From Limosilactobacillus ingluviei DSM 15946 (GTDB taxonomy: Bacteria > Bacillota > Bacilli > Lactobacillales > Lactobacillaceae): a stretch of 64,000 bases of DNA. Shown here piece after piece: positions 43,172 through 52,533 of this stretch. Position 1 is the stretch's first letter; every line of letters starts with the position of its first letter. The translations under genes and the position numbers were made by a program. The notes under the pieces were generated by a model. It saw nothing but the letters and a program-made list of their open reading frames with translations. It was not told the DNA's origin and ran no database searches. Location: NCBI RefSeq assembly GCF_001435775.1, contig NZ_AZFK01000077.1, forward strand, positions 162,692 to 226,691, given 5' to 3'.

Positions 43172-46100
43172 CTAATCAGCGTGCCGGTAGCTGACCGTGC
43201 TCCGGCCATCATGACTGTGGACGACCAATTGATCAGGAATTTGTTCCTTCATTTCCGTCACATGACTGATCACCCCAATCATCCGGTGGCCCTGAATCTC
43301 CAAGAGGGCGTTTAAGGCCGTCTGCAAGGCATTTTGATCCAACGAACCGAAACCTTCATCAATAAAGAGGGCGTCAATCTGGACCCCGCCCGCTTGGCGC
43401 TGAATTTCTTCGCACAAGCCCAGGGCCAACGATAGTGAGGCAAGGAAACTTTCGCCGCCCGACAGGGTCCGCGCACTGCGGTCTTGCCCCACCTGATTAT
43501 CGTGTACATTGATTTCCAACCCTGACCATTTCTGCCCCCGGCCCTTGCCAACCTGTTCATCCAATTTAAAGCTGTACCGTTGCTCCGACAGCTTCAGCAA
43601 ATATTGGTTGGCAACCGTCAAGACCTGGCTAAAGTAGGTCTGTAAGACGTAGCGGGGCAGACTGAGTTTGGTGGTGCTGTTGCCAGTAACTACTTGCACC
43701 AACGTATTCAATTCCGTTTGTTCCTCAAGTTGCGCCGCTTGGGCCTTGACTACAGTCGCCACTTTCTTGAGGGTGGCTTGCAGCTGCGCCAATTGCTCAG
43801 TTTGTTGCCCCTTGGCCGCCTGACGGTCCGCAAGGGTGACTTCGGCCGCCTTTAGCGCTGCTTTGGCCGTTGCAACTGCCACGGTGTCCTTCGCCTGGGC
43901 TAAGCGCGCTTGCAGCTGCTTTTGCTGGGCAGCATTGGCGGCTTGCTGTTGTCGGTAGGCGTCCACTTCGGCTTGCCAAGTGGCCTGCTGGCTTAAATCA
44001 GCTTGGGCCTGGGCCCAGAAATCCCAGGTCAACTGCGGATCAAAGGCAGCCAAGGCCGTTTGTAAGGCGGCCTGAGTCTGTTCACTGACCGCCTGAGCGG
44101 CCGTGACTTGCTTATCAGCCGCCGCCAGCTGGGTTTGGGCTACGGCTTGGTCCTGCTTGGCCTGCGTGAGCGCCGCTTGGTTCTGCGTGACCGCTTGGTG
44201 GTAGGTTTGCAGCCGCGTGGTCAACTGTTCAATTTCCGCCTGCACTTCGGCTAACGTGCGCTCCCCTAACCGGGCCGTTTGCGCTTGCAACTGCGCCTGT
44301 TGCGCCGCCAAAGTTTCCCGCGCTGCGCGCAAGTGATCGGTCTGGGTGGCCAGGTTCGTGGTGGTTTGTTCCAGCGGTGCGCTCAGCGCCTGCAAGTCCT
44401 GCTTAGCTTGGGCCACGGCAACTTGCTCTTGCTCCAACGTCGCCCGGGTCTGGGTAAGCGTAGCCTGCGCCTTAGCCACGGCTGCCGCCACGGTTGGCAA
44501 CTCAGCGGCGACCCCCAATTGCTGGGCCAAGGCCGTCAACTGCTGGTTTAATTGGTCACGATCAGCTTCGACTTGCTGTTCCTGTTGGCTCACCTGGCTA
44601 GCGGCCCGACTGGCGGCTTGGATTGCGGCCGTGACCGCCGTTTCGGCGGCTTCGACCATTTCAGCGGTTACCTCCTCCCCACCGGCGACCGCCGGCGCCG
44701 GGTGTGGGTGGTCGCGACTGCCACAAACCGGACATGGTGTCCCCGGCTGCAGATCAGCCGCCAAGCGGCGAATCGCGGCCCGCGCGTAGGCATCCTTTTG
44801 GGTTTTCAACGTGGCTTGCGCCGTCGCTAGCGCTGCCGCCGTTTGTTGGGCCGTTTGGCGGGCCGTTTGCAGTTTAGCTTCCGCCGCCGTCAGCGTGTTT
44901 TGTTGCTCTTGTACCCGGGTTAGGGCCGCGGTGGTTTGTTGGAGCTCGTTGGTCTGGCGCTCCACCGCGACGGCCTGCGCATTGATTGCGTCCGCGCGCG
45001 CTACGGCCGCCGTCAGCTGGGCTTGCTGGGCTTGCTGCTGGTCACGCTGCGTCGTTAACTCCGCGACTTGGGCCGTCAGCTGCTCAACCTGCCGTTGTTG
45101 AGTTGCCACTTGCGCTTGCAAGCGGGCCCGGGCCTCAAATTCCGGCAACTGGCTGATCAAGGTCAGGCGCTGGGCTTGCTGTTGTTCGATCGTTGGTGCT
45201 TGGGCCGCCAAAGTCTGCCCTGCTTGCTCAGCAGTTTGTTGCGCCCGAACCGCTTCTGCTCGGGCGGTCTGGGCAGTTTGACGGGCAGCTCGGGCCGCCG
45301 CCAGATCCTGTTGGGCCGTTTGCCACTTTAAATAGGTGGTTTGTTGTCTTTGGTACCATTGCAACGCGTGTAACTGCCGCTGCCGGTGCTGAATGTGGGG
45401 CTCTTGGGCAGTGAGTTGGGTGGCCGCCGCGGTTAACTTGGCTAAGGCCGCTTGGTCGGCTTGGACGCTTTGAGCCTGTTGCAACTGCGCACTGGCCGTT
45501 TGGACGGCCGTTTGCGCCGCTGCAATTTCCCGGGAAATATCAGCCAAGGCCGTGGTTTGGGCGGTCACCTGACGCTGAGCTTGGGCCTGCCAAGTTGGGG
45601 TGGGCAAGGTCGCATCGATTTGTGGAACGGCCTGCTTGAGCAAGGCTAATTTCTGGTTTTGGGTTTTCAGCGCGGCCTCTTGGTGAGCCAATTGTTCCTT
45701 TAACACTTGGGCCCATTGCTGGTATAAACCAGTTGCAAATAATTCTTCTAATAAAGCCTCTTTCTCCGTACTTGAAGAAGCCAGGACCTGCCGAAATTGC
45801 CCCTGCGGCAAGAGCACCAATTGTTTAAATTGTTCTTTGGTCAGGTGCAGCAAATCGACAATAAATTTGTCAACCGTACTGATCCGGGTCAACGTTTGGC
45901 TTTCACCCGCCCGTTCGTAAGTTAAGCTAACCTTGGCCACGCGTTCCACAAGGCGCCCCTGCTTATTTTTCAATTTCTGCTTTGGCGCCCGGGTAAGGGT
46001 GTAGACCACGTCCGCATGTTCAAAGGTGAATTGCACAACCGTGGCGGCATCGGCGGGGGCAAAATCAGCCCGTAAGGCCGCGGCATTCCGGTCTTGGTTG

Positions 46101-46270
46101 TTCGTTGTTTCATTAAAGAGAGCATAGACCATCGCGTCAAAAATGGTGGTCTTACCGCTCCCCGTCGGCCCGGTGACCAAAAAGAGCGGGGCCTCATCAA
46201 ACTGACGAAAGTCAATTACACTGTGTGGGTACGGGCCAAAGTTAGTTAATTCAAGCTTGAGTGGTCGCAT
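43172..46270 (-). CDS. sbcC: SbcC, ATPase subunit of the SbcCD nuclease
   Basis: This 1032-residue SMC-like/Rad50-like protein forms, with SbcD, a nuclease that opens DNA hairpins and trims protein-blocked ends. It begins MRPLKLELTNFGPYPHSVID; Walker A is GPTGSGKTT near residue 35. The zinc hook CPVC lies near residue 511 at the tip of two very long Ala/Gln/Thr-rich coiled coils. The C-terminal lobe has the signature LSGGESFLASLSLALGL and Walker B DALFIDEGFGSLD. It overlaps sbcD by 20 bases. The high Ala/Gln content reflects the coiled coil. Confidence 0.96.
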   Translation of the reverse strand: MRPLKLELTNFGPYPHSVIDFRQFDEAPLFLVTGPTGSGKTTIFDAMVYALFNETTNNQDRNAAALRADFAPADAATVVQFTFEHADVVYTLTRAPKQKLKNKQGRLVERVAKVSLTYERAGESQTLTRISTVDKFIVDLLHLTKEQFKQLVLLPQGQFRQVLASSSTEKEALLEELFATGLYQQWAQVLKEQLAHQEAALKTQNQKLALLKQAVPQIDATLPTPTWQAQAQRQVTAQTTALADISREIAAAQTAVQTASAQLQQAQSVQADQAALAKLTAAATQLTAQEPHIQHRQRQLHALQWYQRQQTTYLKWQTAQQDLAAARAARQTAQTARAEAVRAQQTAEQAGQTLAAQAPTIEQQQAQRLTLISQLPEFEARARLQAQVATQQRQVEQLTAQVAELTTQRDQQQAQQAQLTAAVARADAINAQAVAVERQTNELQQTTAALTRVQEQQNTLTAAEAKLQTARQTAQQTAAALATAQATLKTQKDAYARAAIRRLAADLQPGTPCPVCGSRDHPHPAPAVAGGEEVTAEMVEAAETAVTAAIQAASRAASQVSQQEQQVEADRDQLNQQLTALAQQLGVAAELPTVAAAVAKAQATLTQTRATLEQEQVAVAQAKQDLQALSAPLEQTTTNLATQTDHLRAARETLAAQQAQLQAQTARLGERTLAEVQAEIEQLTTRLQTYHQAVTQNQAALTQAKQDQAVAQTQLAAADKQVTAAQAVSEQTQAALQTALAAFDPQLTWDFWAQAQADLSQQATWQAEVDAYRQQQAANAAQQKQLQARLAQAKDTVAVATAKAALKAAEVTLADRQAAKGQQTEQLAQLQATLKKVATVVKAQAAQLEEQTELNTLVQVVTGNSTTKLSLPRYVLQTYFSQVLTVANQYLLKLSEQRYSFKLDEQVGKGRGQKWSGLEINVHDNQVGQDRSARTLSGGESFLASLSLALGLCEEIQRQAGGVQIDALFIDEGFGSLDQNALQTALNALLEIQGHRMIGVISHVTEMKEQIPDQLVVHSHDGRSTVSYRHAD

Positions 46271-47390
46271 CGTCTTCCCCCTTAATCTTTGCTAACCCTT
46301 CTGCCGCCCACTTTTGTTGGCGGGCAGTCAACGGCTGACCGGTTGTCTGTTCATAAAACGCGGCTAGTTGCTCCAGTGGTGACTTTTCCGTAAGGTTGTG
46401 CATGGTTTGCACCGCCGGTTGGTTCAACTGCCGGGTAAAATGCAAACTGAGGATGCGGGGATAAAATTCGCGCAACTTGGCCATGACATCGGGAATTTCG
46501 TTTTGATCGGTCAGCGTCAGTAAATAATAATTTTCCCGGTCAATCGCCGCGACTTGCTCGGGCGCCGTTAATTCAGCGAAGCTCCCCGTCACTTTCACCA
46601 GGTCCGGGTGTTGGGACAACGGCTGCCAAGCCACCCGGTCCGCCGCGAGATCAACCACGCGGACCCCCTTGGTCATCGTCGCTTCACTGGCTGACAGTTT
46701 CAGGGGCGAACCACTGTATTTCACCCGCTTGGTCTTGAGGGCCTGGGGATTATGCAAGTGGCCCAACGCCACGTAGTCAAACGGGGCCAATAAGGCGACG
46801 TCAACCGCCGCCAGGCCTCCTACTTCAATCATGGTTTCCGAAGCGGGCGTTCGTTGGCTGCCCGCCGCAAAGAAGTGGGCAACCAAGACATGGTGCTTGT
46901 CTGGGGCAAACTGGGCCTGCATCGTCGCTACCACTTTGGCCATCACCTGATTTAAATCGCGAAGCTGCTCATCGGCAAAGTAATTGCGCGCCGCTTGCAA
47001 GGTAAAGTAGGGCAACAAGAAAAATTGGGTGTCGCCAATCACAATTGGCTCAAAGGCCTGGGCAAATTCGGTCACCAAATACAAACCGTGCGCTCGGTAC
47101 CACGCGCTGGCCATCCCCAAGCGGGGCGCCGAATCATGATTGCCACTGATCGCCAAAATCGGGAAGCGATCAACTAAATTCAGCTGGGCCAACATTTTCT
47201 TCAACTGATCGACCGTCGCTTCACTCGGGACCGCCCGGTCAAACAAATCGCCAGCCAGCACGAGGGCGTCGACTTGTTCGGTCAACGCCACGCTCTCAAT
47301 TTGTTTAAACATGGCCCACTGGTCGGCGGCTAAATCAAAGCCGTTTAATTTTTTCCCGAGGTGCCAATCAGCCGTGTGTAAAAAGCGCAT
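46251..47390 (-). CDS. sbcD: SbcD, nuclease subunit of SbcCD
   Basis: This 379-residue Mre11-type metallophosphoesterase cleaves DNA as the partner of SbcC. The manganese-binding motifs are in order: LHTADWHLGKKL, LVLAGDLFDRA, ISGNHDSAPRL, VLVAHFFAAG and ALGHLHNPQ. The gene lies first in the operon. The upstream gap has a minus-strand TATAAT at 47432-47437 and AAAGGACGG before the ATG. Confidence 0.96.
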   Translation of the reverse strand: MRFLHTADWHLGKKLNGFDLAADQWAMFKQIESVALTEQVDALVLAGDLFDRAVPSEATVDQLKKMLAQLNLVDRFPILAISGNHDSAPRLGMASAWYRAHGLYLVTEFAQAFEPIVIGDTQFFLLPYFTLQAARNYFADEQLRDLNQVMAKVVATMQAQFAPDKHHVLVAHFFAAGSQRTPASETMIEVGGLAAVDVALLAPFDYVALGHLHNPQALKTKRVKYSGSPLKLSASEATMTKGVRVVDLAADRVAWQPLSQHPDLVKVTGSFAELTAPEQVAAIDRENYYLLTLTDQNEIPDVMAKLREFYPRILSLHFTRQLNQPAVQTMHNLTEKSPLEQLAAFYEQTTGQPLTARQQKWAAEGLAKIKGEDDATTQA

Positions 47391-47587
47391 CGGTATCCGT
47401 CCTTTCTTTTTGAAGCTGGTTTGTCCGCTTTATTATACCACACAGGTGTTCTGATTTGTTCGTGAAAAATCATTACCCCTGGTCGGCACTAATAATTTTT
47501 CAGCTTTTTTGCACTTCCCGTAACTTTATTGTAAAATTCAGAAGACTTTACCCGAGTGTTTAACATTCGGTTAACTTTTGCTTTTTT

Positions 47588-47617
47588 TGCAACCAACGCT
47601 TGGAATTGCGCTAGACT
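47588..47617 (+). promoter_or_regulatory. dlt operon promoter
   Basis: TTGCAA (47588-47593) and TAGACT (47612-47617), 18-base spacer, 33 bases before dltX. The 47391-47587 stretch is otherwise AT-rich non-coding DNA with the sbcD promoter on the other strand. Confidence 0.55.
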
Positions 47618-47650
47618 AAAGCGTGATTTAAAAAAGAAAGGACACCAACA

Positions 47651-47788
47651 ATGAAGGTCATTAAAGACCACCCGAAGGCCTCGTTTGCCATTCGGACGCT
47701 CTTATATTTTCTGGTCTTAATGTTGCTGATCTACCTCTACGGTTACTTCGGCGTCGGCCAAGCGCCCTTTATTTACAACGAGTTCTAA
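47651..47788 (+). CDS. dltX: DltX, small membrane component of teichoic-acid D-alanylation
   Basis: This 45-residue protein reads MKVIKDHPKASFAIRTLLYF and continues with one membrane helix. It ends in APFIYNEF, the conserved C-terminal FIYNEF-type motif of DltX, which in related Firmicutes serves as an acyl relay to DltB/DltD. AGAAAGGAC precedes the ATG. It is the first gene of the dlt operon, 15 bases before dltA. Such small genes are often missed in automated annotation. Confidence 0.9.
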   Translation: MKVIKDHPKASFAIRTLLYFLVLMLLIYLYGYFGVGQAPFIYNEF

Positions 47789-47803
47789 GGAAAGGAAACC
47801 ACC

Positions 47804-49336
47804 ATGGCTAACAACCTGATTACCCGCTTGGATCAAGTGGCTCAAGCCAACTTGACCCAGGTTGCCTACGATGAATTAGGCACAACTCATACCTACCAAG
47901 ATTTACTGACTTATACTAATGCCTTTGCGGCCTGGCTGGACCAACAGTCAACGATTGCGCCGGGCAGCCCGATCCTTTACTACGGGGATCACCAATTTGA
48001 AATGGCCGCCGGCTTTATCGGGGGCGCTAAGGCCGGCCATCCCTACATTCCGGTCGAAGTCGGCACCGCTTTGCCGCGGTTGCAATCGATCATCCAGACG
48101 GCCCAACCCCAACTCGTGGTCGCCATCGATGACTTCCCGGCTAACGATGTGGACTTTACTGGGCAAATCTTGACTAAAGCGGACCTGCGCCAGATCATGA
48201 CGACCCCGGCCACTTACACGCCAACCCACGCCTTAAACGGTGATGACACCTTCTACATCCTCTTTACGTCGGGGACGACGGGCTCGCCGAAGGGGGTCGA
48301 AGTCACCCATGACAACATCCAATCCTTTGCCGACTGGATGATGGGCCCGGACTTCAACCTGCCAACGGCAACCAAGTACTTGGGCCAAGCGCCTTTCTCC
48401 TTTGACATTTCCCACTTCTACTGGCTGGTTGGCCTGTTGACGGGATCCACGATCAAAGCCGTCCCGCTAGCAACGGTCCAAAACTTTGGCCAACTCTTTA
48501 AGGTCTTACCTGACCTAGACTTCAACGTCTTTGTCGGGACCCCGTCCTTTGCGGACATGCTCTTGCTCAGCCCGGATTTTAACGCCGTAAAAATGCCGCA
48601 GTTGACCCACATGGTCTTTTGCGGGGAAGAACTGACCCCCTCAACGGTCAAGCGCCTCTTTACCAAGTTCCCGGCCGTGAAGATCTTTAATACCTACGGG
48701 CCGACCGAAGCAGCGGTGGCAATTACCAGCTGTGAAATCACCAAGGAAATGGCTGAAACGCTGAAGCGGCTGCCGATCGGGGTCGACAAGCCCGGGGTCA
48801 CGACCTCAATTTGGGATGGCGACCAACCAATTACCACGCCGAACGTGCACGGGGAAATCGTCATTTCCGGTGACAGCGTGGCCAAGGGCTACCTGCACAA
48901 TCCGGAAAAGACCGCCCAAAACTTCTTTAAAGTCAACGGCGTTCAATCCTACCGGACTGGCGACGCCGGCTTTATCGATGAAGCTGGGGTCCGCCACATC
49001 ATTGGCCGGATGGACTTTCAAATCAAGCTGCACGGTTTCCGCGTGGAGCTCGATGAAGTCCGCTCCAGCTTGGAATTAAGTCCGCTGGTCAAGCAAGCCG
49101 TCGCGGTGCCAAAGTACGATAAAAACGGCAAGGCTTCCCACTTGATTGCCTACATCATCGCCGAAGCCAACGATTATGCCACCTCAGCGGAATTGACCAA
49201 AGCGATCCGGTTAAGCTTGAAGGATCAAATCATGGATTACATGATGCCAACCCAGTTCGTCTACGTCGACCATTTCCCAAAGTCGGCCAACGGTAAGATC
49301 GCCGTCAAGCAAATCATTGCGGAGGCTAACCAATAA
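47804..49336 (+). CDS. dltA: D-alanine--D-alanyl carrier protein ligase
   Basis: This 510-residue adenylating enzyme activates D-alanine with ATP and loads it onto the carrier protein DltC. ILFTSGTTGSPKGVEVTHDN is the phosphate-binding A3 motif, FNTYGPTEAAVAITS is A5, YRTGDAGFIDEAG is A7 and GRMDFQIKLHGFRVELDEV is A8; the catalytic Lys is in SANGKIAVKQI near the end. GAAAGGAAACC precedes the ATG. The stop overlaps dltB by one base. Confidence 0.97.
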   Translation: MANNLITRLDQVAQANLTQVAYDELGTTHTYQDLLTYTNAFAAWLDQQSTIAPGSPILYYGDHQFEMAAGFIGGAKAGHPYIPVEVGTALPRLQSIIQTAQPQLVVAIDDFPANDVDFTGQILTKADLRQIMTTPATYTPTHALNGDDTFYILFTSGTTGSPKGVEVTHDNIQSFADWMMGPDFNLPTATKYLGQAPFSFDISHFYWLVGLLTGSTIKAVPLATVQNFGQLFKVLPDLDFNVFVGTPSFADMLLLSPDFNAVKMPQLTHMVFCGEELTPSTVKRLFTKFPAVKIFNTYGPTEAAVAITSCEITKEMAETLKRLPIGVDKPGVTTSIWDGDQPITTPNVHGEIVISGDSVAKGYLHNPEKTAQNFFKVNGVQSYRTGDAGFIDEAGVRHIIGRMDFQIKLHGFRVELDEVRSSLELSPLVKQAVAVPKYDKNGKASHLIAYIIAEANDYATSAELTKAIRLSLKDQIMDYMMPTQFVYVDHFPKSANGKIAVKQIIAEANQ

Positions 49337-50565
49337 TGTTGACGTGGATGCAAGATTTGCCTAACTTCACTGCCTATGGAACGCCGACTTACTTTATTTA
49401 CTTGTTAGTGGCGCTCTTGCCGCTGGGGATCGGCTTGTACTTTGGCAAACGCTTCAGTTGGTACGAAGCCTTAGTCAGCTTTGTCTTTATCTTCTTAATG
49501 TTTGATGGGCAAAGCTACCAACAGGCCTTCTCCTTGGTCGCTTACATCATCTACCAGACGGTGATTGTGATCAGCTACTTCCACTACCGGCAAAAGCAAA
49601 ATGCCAGTGCGATCTTCTACCTGGCCGTTTTTCTATCACTGTTGCCCATCATTATCGTGAAGTTCTCCCCGGCGATGGTCGGGCACAATTCCCTGCTCGG
49701 TTTCTTAGGGATTTCCTATCTAACTTTCCGGGCTGCCGGGACAATTATCGAAACCCGCGATGGGGTCGTTAAGGACTTAAACTGGTGGAAGTTTGTCCGC
49801 TTCATGGCCTTTATGCCAACAATTACGTCTGGGCCAATCGACCGCTATCGGCGCTTTGCCAAGGACTATCAACAAGTGCCCAGCCGGGAAAAATACCTGG
49901 ACCTGGTGGCCAAGGCTGTCCCATACCTGTTCATCGGTTTTGTCTACGAATTCGTGATCGACTACTTCTTTGGGCAACTCTGGTACCCCTTCATGGTCAA
50001 GCAGGCCCTGCTGTCAGCGCCGCACCTGTCCTGGTGGGTCGTAGGGGTGGCTTACACCTATGCCGGTCACCTCTACTTTAACTTCGCCGGCTACTCCTTT
50101 TTTGCCGTGGCGATCTCCTATCTGATGGGCGTGCAAACGCCAATAAACTTTAACAAGCCGTTCTTGGCCAAGAACATCAAGGAATTCTGGAACCGGTGGC
50201 ACATGACCCTGTCCTTTTGGTTCCGCGACTACATCTTCATGCGGTTTGTCTTTATGGCCACCAAGAAGAAGTGGTTTAAAAACCGGAATGTCTTGTCCAG
50301 CGTCGCCTACATGCTCAACATGATGGTGATGGGCTTTTGGCACGGGGTCACCTGGTATTACATTCTCTACGGTTTCATGCACGGCTTGGCCCTGGTCGTC
50401 AACGATTGGTGGTTGCGTTACAAGCGCAAGCACTTTAAGATTAAGTCGACCAAATGGACTAAGTTTGTCGCCGGCTTTATTACCTTTAACTTTGTCGTCT
50501 TGTCCTTCTTAGTCTTCTGCGGCTTTTTGGACAAGCTGTGGTTCGTGGTGCCTGGTCACCACTAG
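49336..50565 (+). CDS. dltB: MBOAT-family D-alanyl transfer membrane protein
   Basis: This 409-residue polytopic O-acyltransferase channels D-alanine from DltC across the membrane to teichoic acids. The MBOAT His is in MGFWHGVTWYYILYGFMHG, near residue 336, and KNIKEFWNRWHMTLSFWFRDY is the carrier-binding region. About eleven hydrophobic segments are present. It is translationally coupled to dltA (TAATG) and followed by dltC after 44 bases. Confidence 0.97.
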   Translation: MLTWMQDLPNFTAYGTPTYFIYLLVALLPLGIGLYFGKRFSWYEALVSFVFIFLMFDGQSYQQAFSLVAYIIYQTVIVISYFHYRQKQNASAIFYLAVFLSLLPIIIVKFSPAMVGHNSLLGFLGISYLTFRAAGTIIETRDGVVKDLNWWKFVRFMAFMPTITSGPIDRYRRFAKDYQQVPSREKYLDLVAKAVPYLFIGFVYEFVIDYFFGQLWYPFMVKQALLSAPHLSWWVVGVAYTYAGHLYFNFAGYSFFAVAISYLMGVQTPINFNKPFLAKNIKEFWNRWHMTLSFWFRDYIFMRFVFMATKKKWFKNRNVLSSVAYMLNMMVMGFWHGVTWYYILYGFMHGLALVVNDWWLRYKRKHFKIKSTKWTKFVAGFITFNFVVLSFLVFCGFLDKLWFVVPGHH

Positions 50566-50609
50566 TCACTACTGTTGCAAACACACTTTAAAATTTGGAG
50601 GAATTACTC

Positions 50610-50849
50610 ATGCAAGCACAAATTCAAGAACTCTTAGCTCAAGCCACTGGTCGCGACGCTGCCGATTTTGCCGACGTCACGATGGATCTGTACGCCGATG
50701 GGATGCTCGATTCAATGGCCACCGTCCAATTCCTCTTGTCTTTGCAAGACGAATTTGATATTCAAGTGCCGGTTTCCGAATTCGATCGCGACGCTTGGAA
50801 CACGGTGGAAAAGATTGAAGCGCGGGTAAAGGAACTCCAAAATGACTAA
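50610..50849 (+). CDS. dltC: D-alanyl carrier protein
   Basis: This 79-residue acyl-carrier-like protein holds D-alanine as a thioester on 4'-phosphopantetheine. The modified Ser is in ADGMLDSMATVQFLLSL near residue 36. ATG at 50610 follows GGAGG (50597-50601); a TTG at 50595 overlaps that site and is rejected. It overlaps dltD by 8 bases. Confidence 0.96.
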   Translation: MQAQIQELLAQATGRDAADFADVTMDLYADGMLDSMATVQFLLSLQDEFDIQVPVSEFDRDAWNTVEKIEARVKELQND

Positions 50850-52131
50850 CAAGCAAAAGCTGTGGTCAATCTTTGGCCCAGTCTTGATCGCCGCCGGCTT
50901 GGCCCTGGTGGTTTTTGCGATTCCGTGGAAGAGCAACAACTCACCGGCGACCCTGCAAAAGGCGGCTGTTTCCCTTAGCCCGAACGTCTTTAAGAACCGG
51001 GCGATCAAGGTCCAAGCCCTCGCCGATAAAAAGGCCAATTACGTTCCCTTCTTTGGTTCCAGTGAGTTCAACCGAATGGACCGCTACTACCCCGCGACGA
51101 TGGCGGCCAAGTACCACCACTACCGGCCCTTCATGTTTGGTTCGCGGGGGACCCAATCCCTGCCCCAGCTCTTTAACATGACGATGATGGCCCCGCAAAT
51201 GAAGAATAAGAAGGCCGTCTTTGTCATTTCGCCGCAGTGGTTCGTCAAAAAAGGGGTCATGCCGGATGCCTTTCGTTACTACAACGGGACCTACGCCAAC
51301 TTGGTCTGGCTGGCCCAGGCTAACCCCAAGTCGCCTTACGACCGCTACACGGCCAAGCGCCTGGGTGAATTAACCAGCGACAGCGGGACGGTGGCCAGCT
51401 ATGCTTACAAGATTGAACGGGGTGAACAGCTGAATGCCTTTGAACGGGCCAACATCAAGGTCCGGATTGCCCTTTTAGCCCACGAAGACAACCTCTTCTC
51501 CGGCTTCTTCTTAAAGGACAACTACCAAAAGCGGATTCAGCCGCGGGAAAAACTGTTGCCTAAGCGCTATGACTACGACCGGCTCTATGCCCAGGCCGTC
51601 AAGGCGCACGCCAAGGCCACCAATAACAACGACCTCGGCGTCTTAAACAGCTTCTATGACCAGCGGATTAAGCACGCCAAGCATATTGCCGGTTCACAAA
51701 AGCACTTCTCCTACCTGAAGAGTCCGGAGTACGCCGACTTGCAAGTGGTCTTAAACCAACTGAAAAAGACCAACACCAACGTCGTCTTCATGATTACCCC
51801 GGTCAACACCAAGTGGGAGCAAAAGACCGGCCTGGACATGCAGATGTACTACCAAACGGCCAAGAAGATCAAGTTCCAATTGCAAGCCCAAGGGTTTAAT
51901 CACATCATTGATTACTCCCACGCCGGCAGCAAGCCGGGCTTTATGAACGATACGATTCATATTGGTTGGGCCGGGTGGGTCGACTTCGACCACCGGATTG
52001 CCCCCTTCTTAGACAATCCCCAACCCGCACCCCATTACCACATGAACGAAGCCTTCCTCTCAACGGAATGGCAAAACTTAACGCCTACGGCTACGAACTT
52101 ACAGCAGTTTAAGGCCCAACATTTGAAGTAA
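50842..52131 (+). CDS. dltD: D-alanyl transfer protein DltD
   Basis: This 429-residue protein has an N-terminal membrane anchor (FGPVLIAAGLALVVFAI) and an extracytoplasmic SGNH-like hydrolase domain. PFFGSSEFNRMDRYYP carries the nucleophilic Ser block, and FMNDTIHIGWAGWVDFD near residue 375 supplies the DxxH catalytic pair. It completes transfer of D-alanine to lipoteichoic acid. A strong terminator closes the operon. Confidence 0.96.
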   Translation: MTNKQKLWSIFGPVLIAAGLALVVFAIPWKSNNSPATLQKAAVSLSPNVFKNRAIKVQALADKKANYVPFFGSSEFNRMDRYYPATMAAKYHHYRPFMFGSRGTQSLPQLFNMTMMAPQMKNKKAVFVISPQWFVKKGVMPDAFRYYNGTYANLVWLAQANPKSPYDRYTAKRLGELTSDSGTVASYAYKIERGEQLNAFERANIKVRIALLAHEDNLFSGFFLKDNYQKRIQPREKLLPKRYDYDRLYAQAVKAHAKATNNNDLGVLNSFYDQRIKHAKHIAGSQKHFSYLKSPEYADLQVVLNQLKKTNTNVVFMITPVNTKWEQKTGLDMQMYYQTAKKIKFQLQAQGFNHIIDYSHAGSKPGFMNDTIHIGWAGWVDFDHRIAPFLDNPQPAPHYHMNEAFLSTEWQNLTPTATNLQQFKAQHLK

Positions 52132-52133
52132 GC

Positions 52134-52175
52134 AAAGCGGCTGACGAGCTTTTTAACGCTCGTCAGCCGCTTTTT
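52134..52175. terminator. dlt operon terminator (bidirectional)
   Basis: AAAGCGGCTGACGAGC (52134-52149) pairs with GCTCGTCAGCCGCTTT (52158-52173). It also serves the small minus-strand gene that ends at 52199. Confidence 0.85.
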
Positions 52176-52198
52176 GGGTTCCCTAAGCTAAGTGGCCT

Positions 52199-52351
52199 TC
52201 ACCGTCCCCGGTACCGGTCAAACACGGCCCAACCAATCGTCGCTCCAATCAGCAACAAAACAGTCCCGTAATGGTGGTGGTAGAGGTTGCCCCCGAGCAT
52301 ACCGAGCCATAGTAAAGCCCCGCCCGCCTCAATTAACTTCTGTTTGGTCAT
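52199..52351 (-). CDS. Small two-helix membrane protein
   Basis: This 50-residue protein begins MTKQKLIEAGGALLWLGMLG, has a histidine-rich turn (YHHHYG) and a second helix (TVLLLIGATIGWAVF), and ends DRYRGR. AGAAGGTG lies 5 bases before the ATG, and the dlt terminator lies just beyond its stop, which supports a real gene. No family is recognised. It is wedged between the dlt operon and the decayed insertion sequence, so its promoter may have been affected by that insertion. Confidence 0.65.
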   Translation of the reverse strand: MTKQKLIEAGGALLWLGMLGGNLYHHHYGTVLLLIGATIGWAVFDRYRGR

Positions 52352-52400
52352 CAATACACCTTCTAAAGTTTATGGCTTAAATCTTTCCTCTGTAGGTTAG

Positions 52401-52418
52401 TGTAAAGTTTTCATAGGT
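52401..52418 (+). repeat. Left terminal inverted repeat of the ISLre2 element
   Basis: Matches the right end in 17 of 18 bases in inverted orientation. Confidence 0.8.
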
Positions 52419-52533
52419 CAGGGTGAATAATCCTGACTCTGATGAATATTTTCTATGTAGACCAATGTACAAAAAAAGGAAAACCCTGTAGCCTTAACTA
52501 TGCACAAATCTAACGTAAAGGCAGGTTTTCCCA

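Noticed and set aside
44279..45649. Plus-strand frames inside sbcC
   Set aside because: They mirror the repetitive Ala/Gln coiled-coil codons of SbcC and give Arg/Leu/Ser/Cys-rich products without domains.
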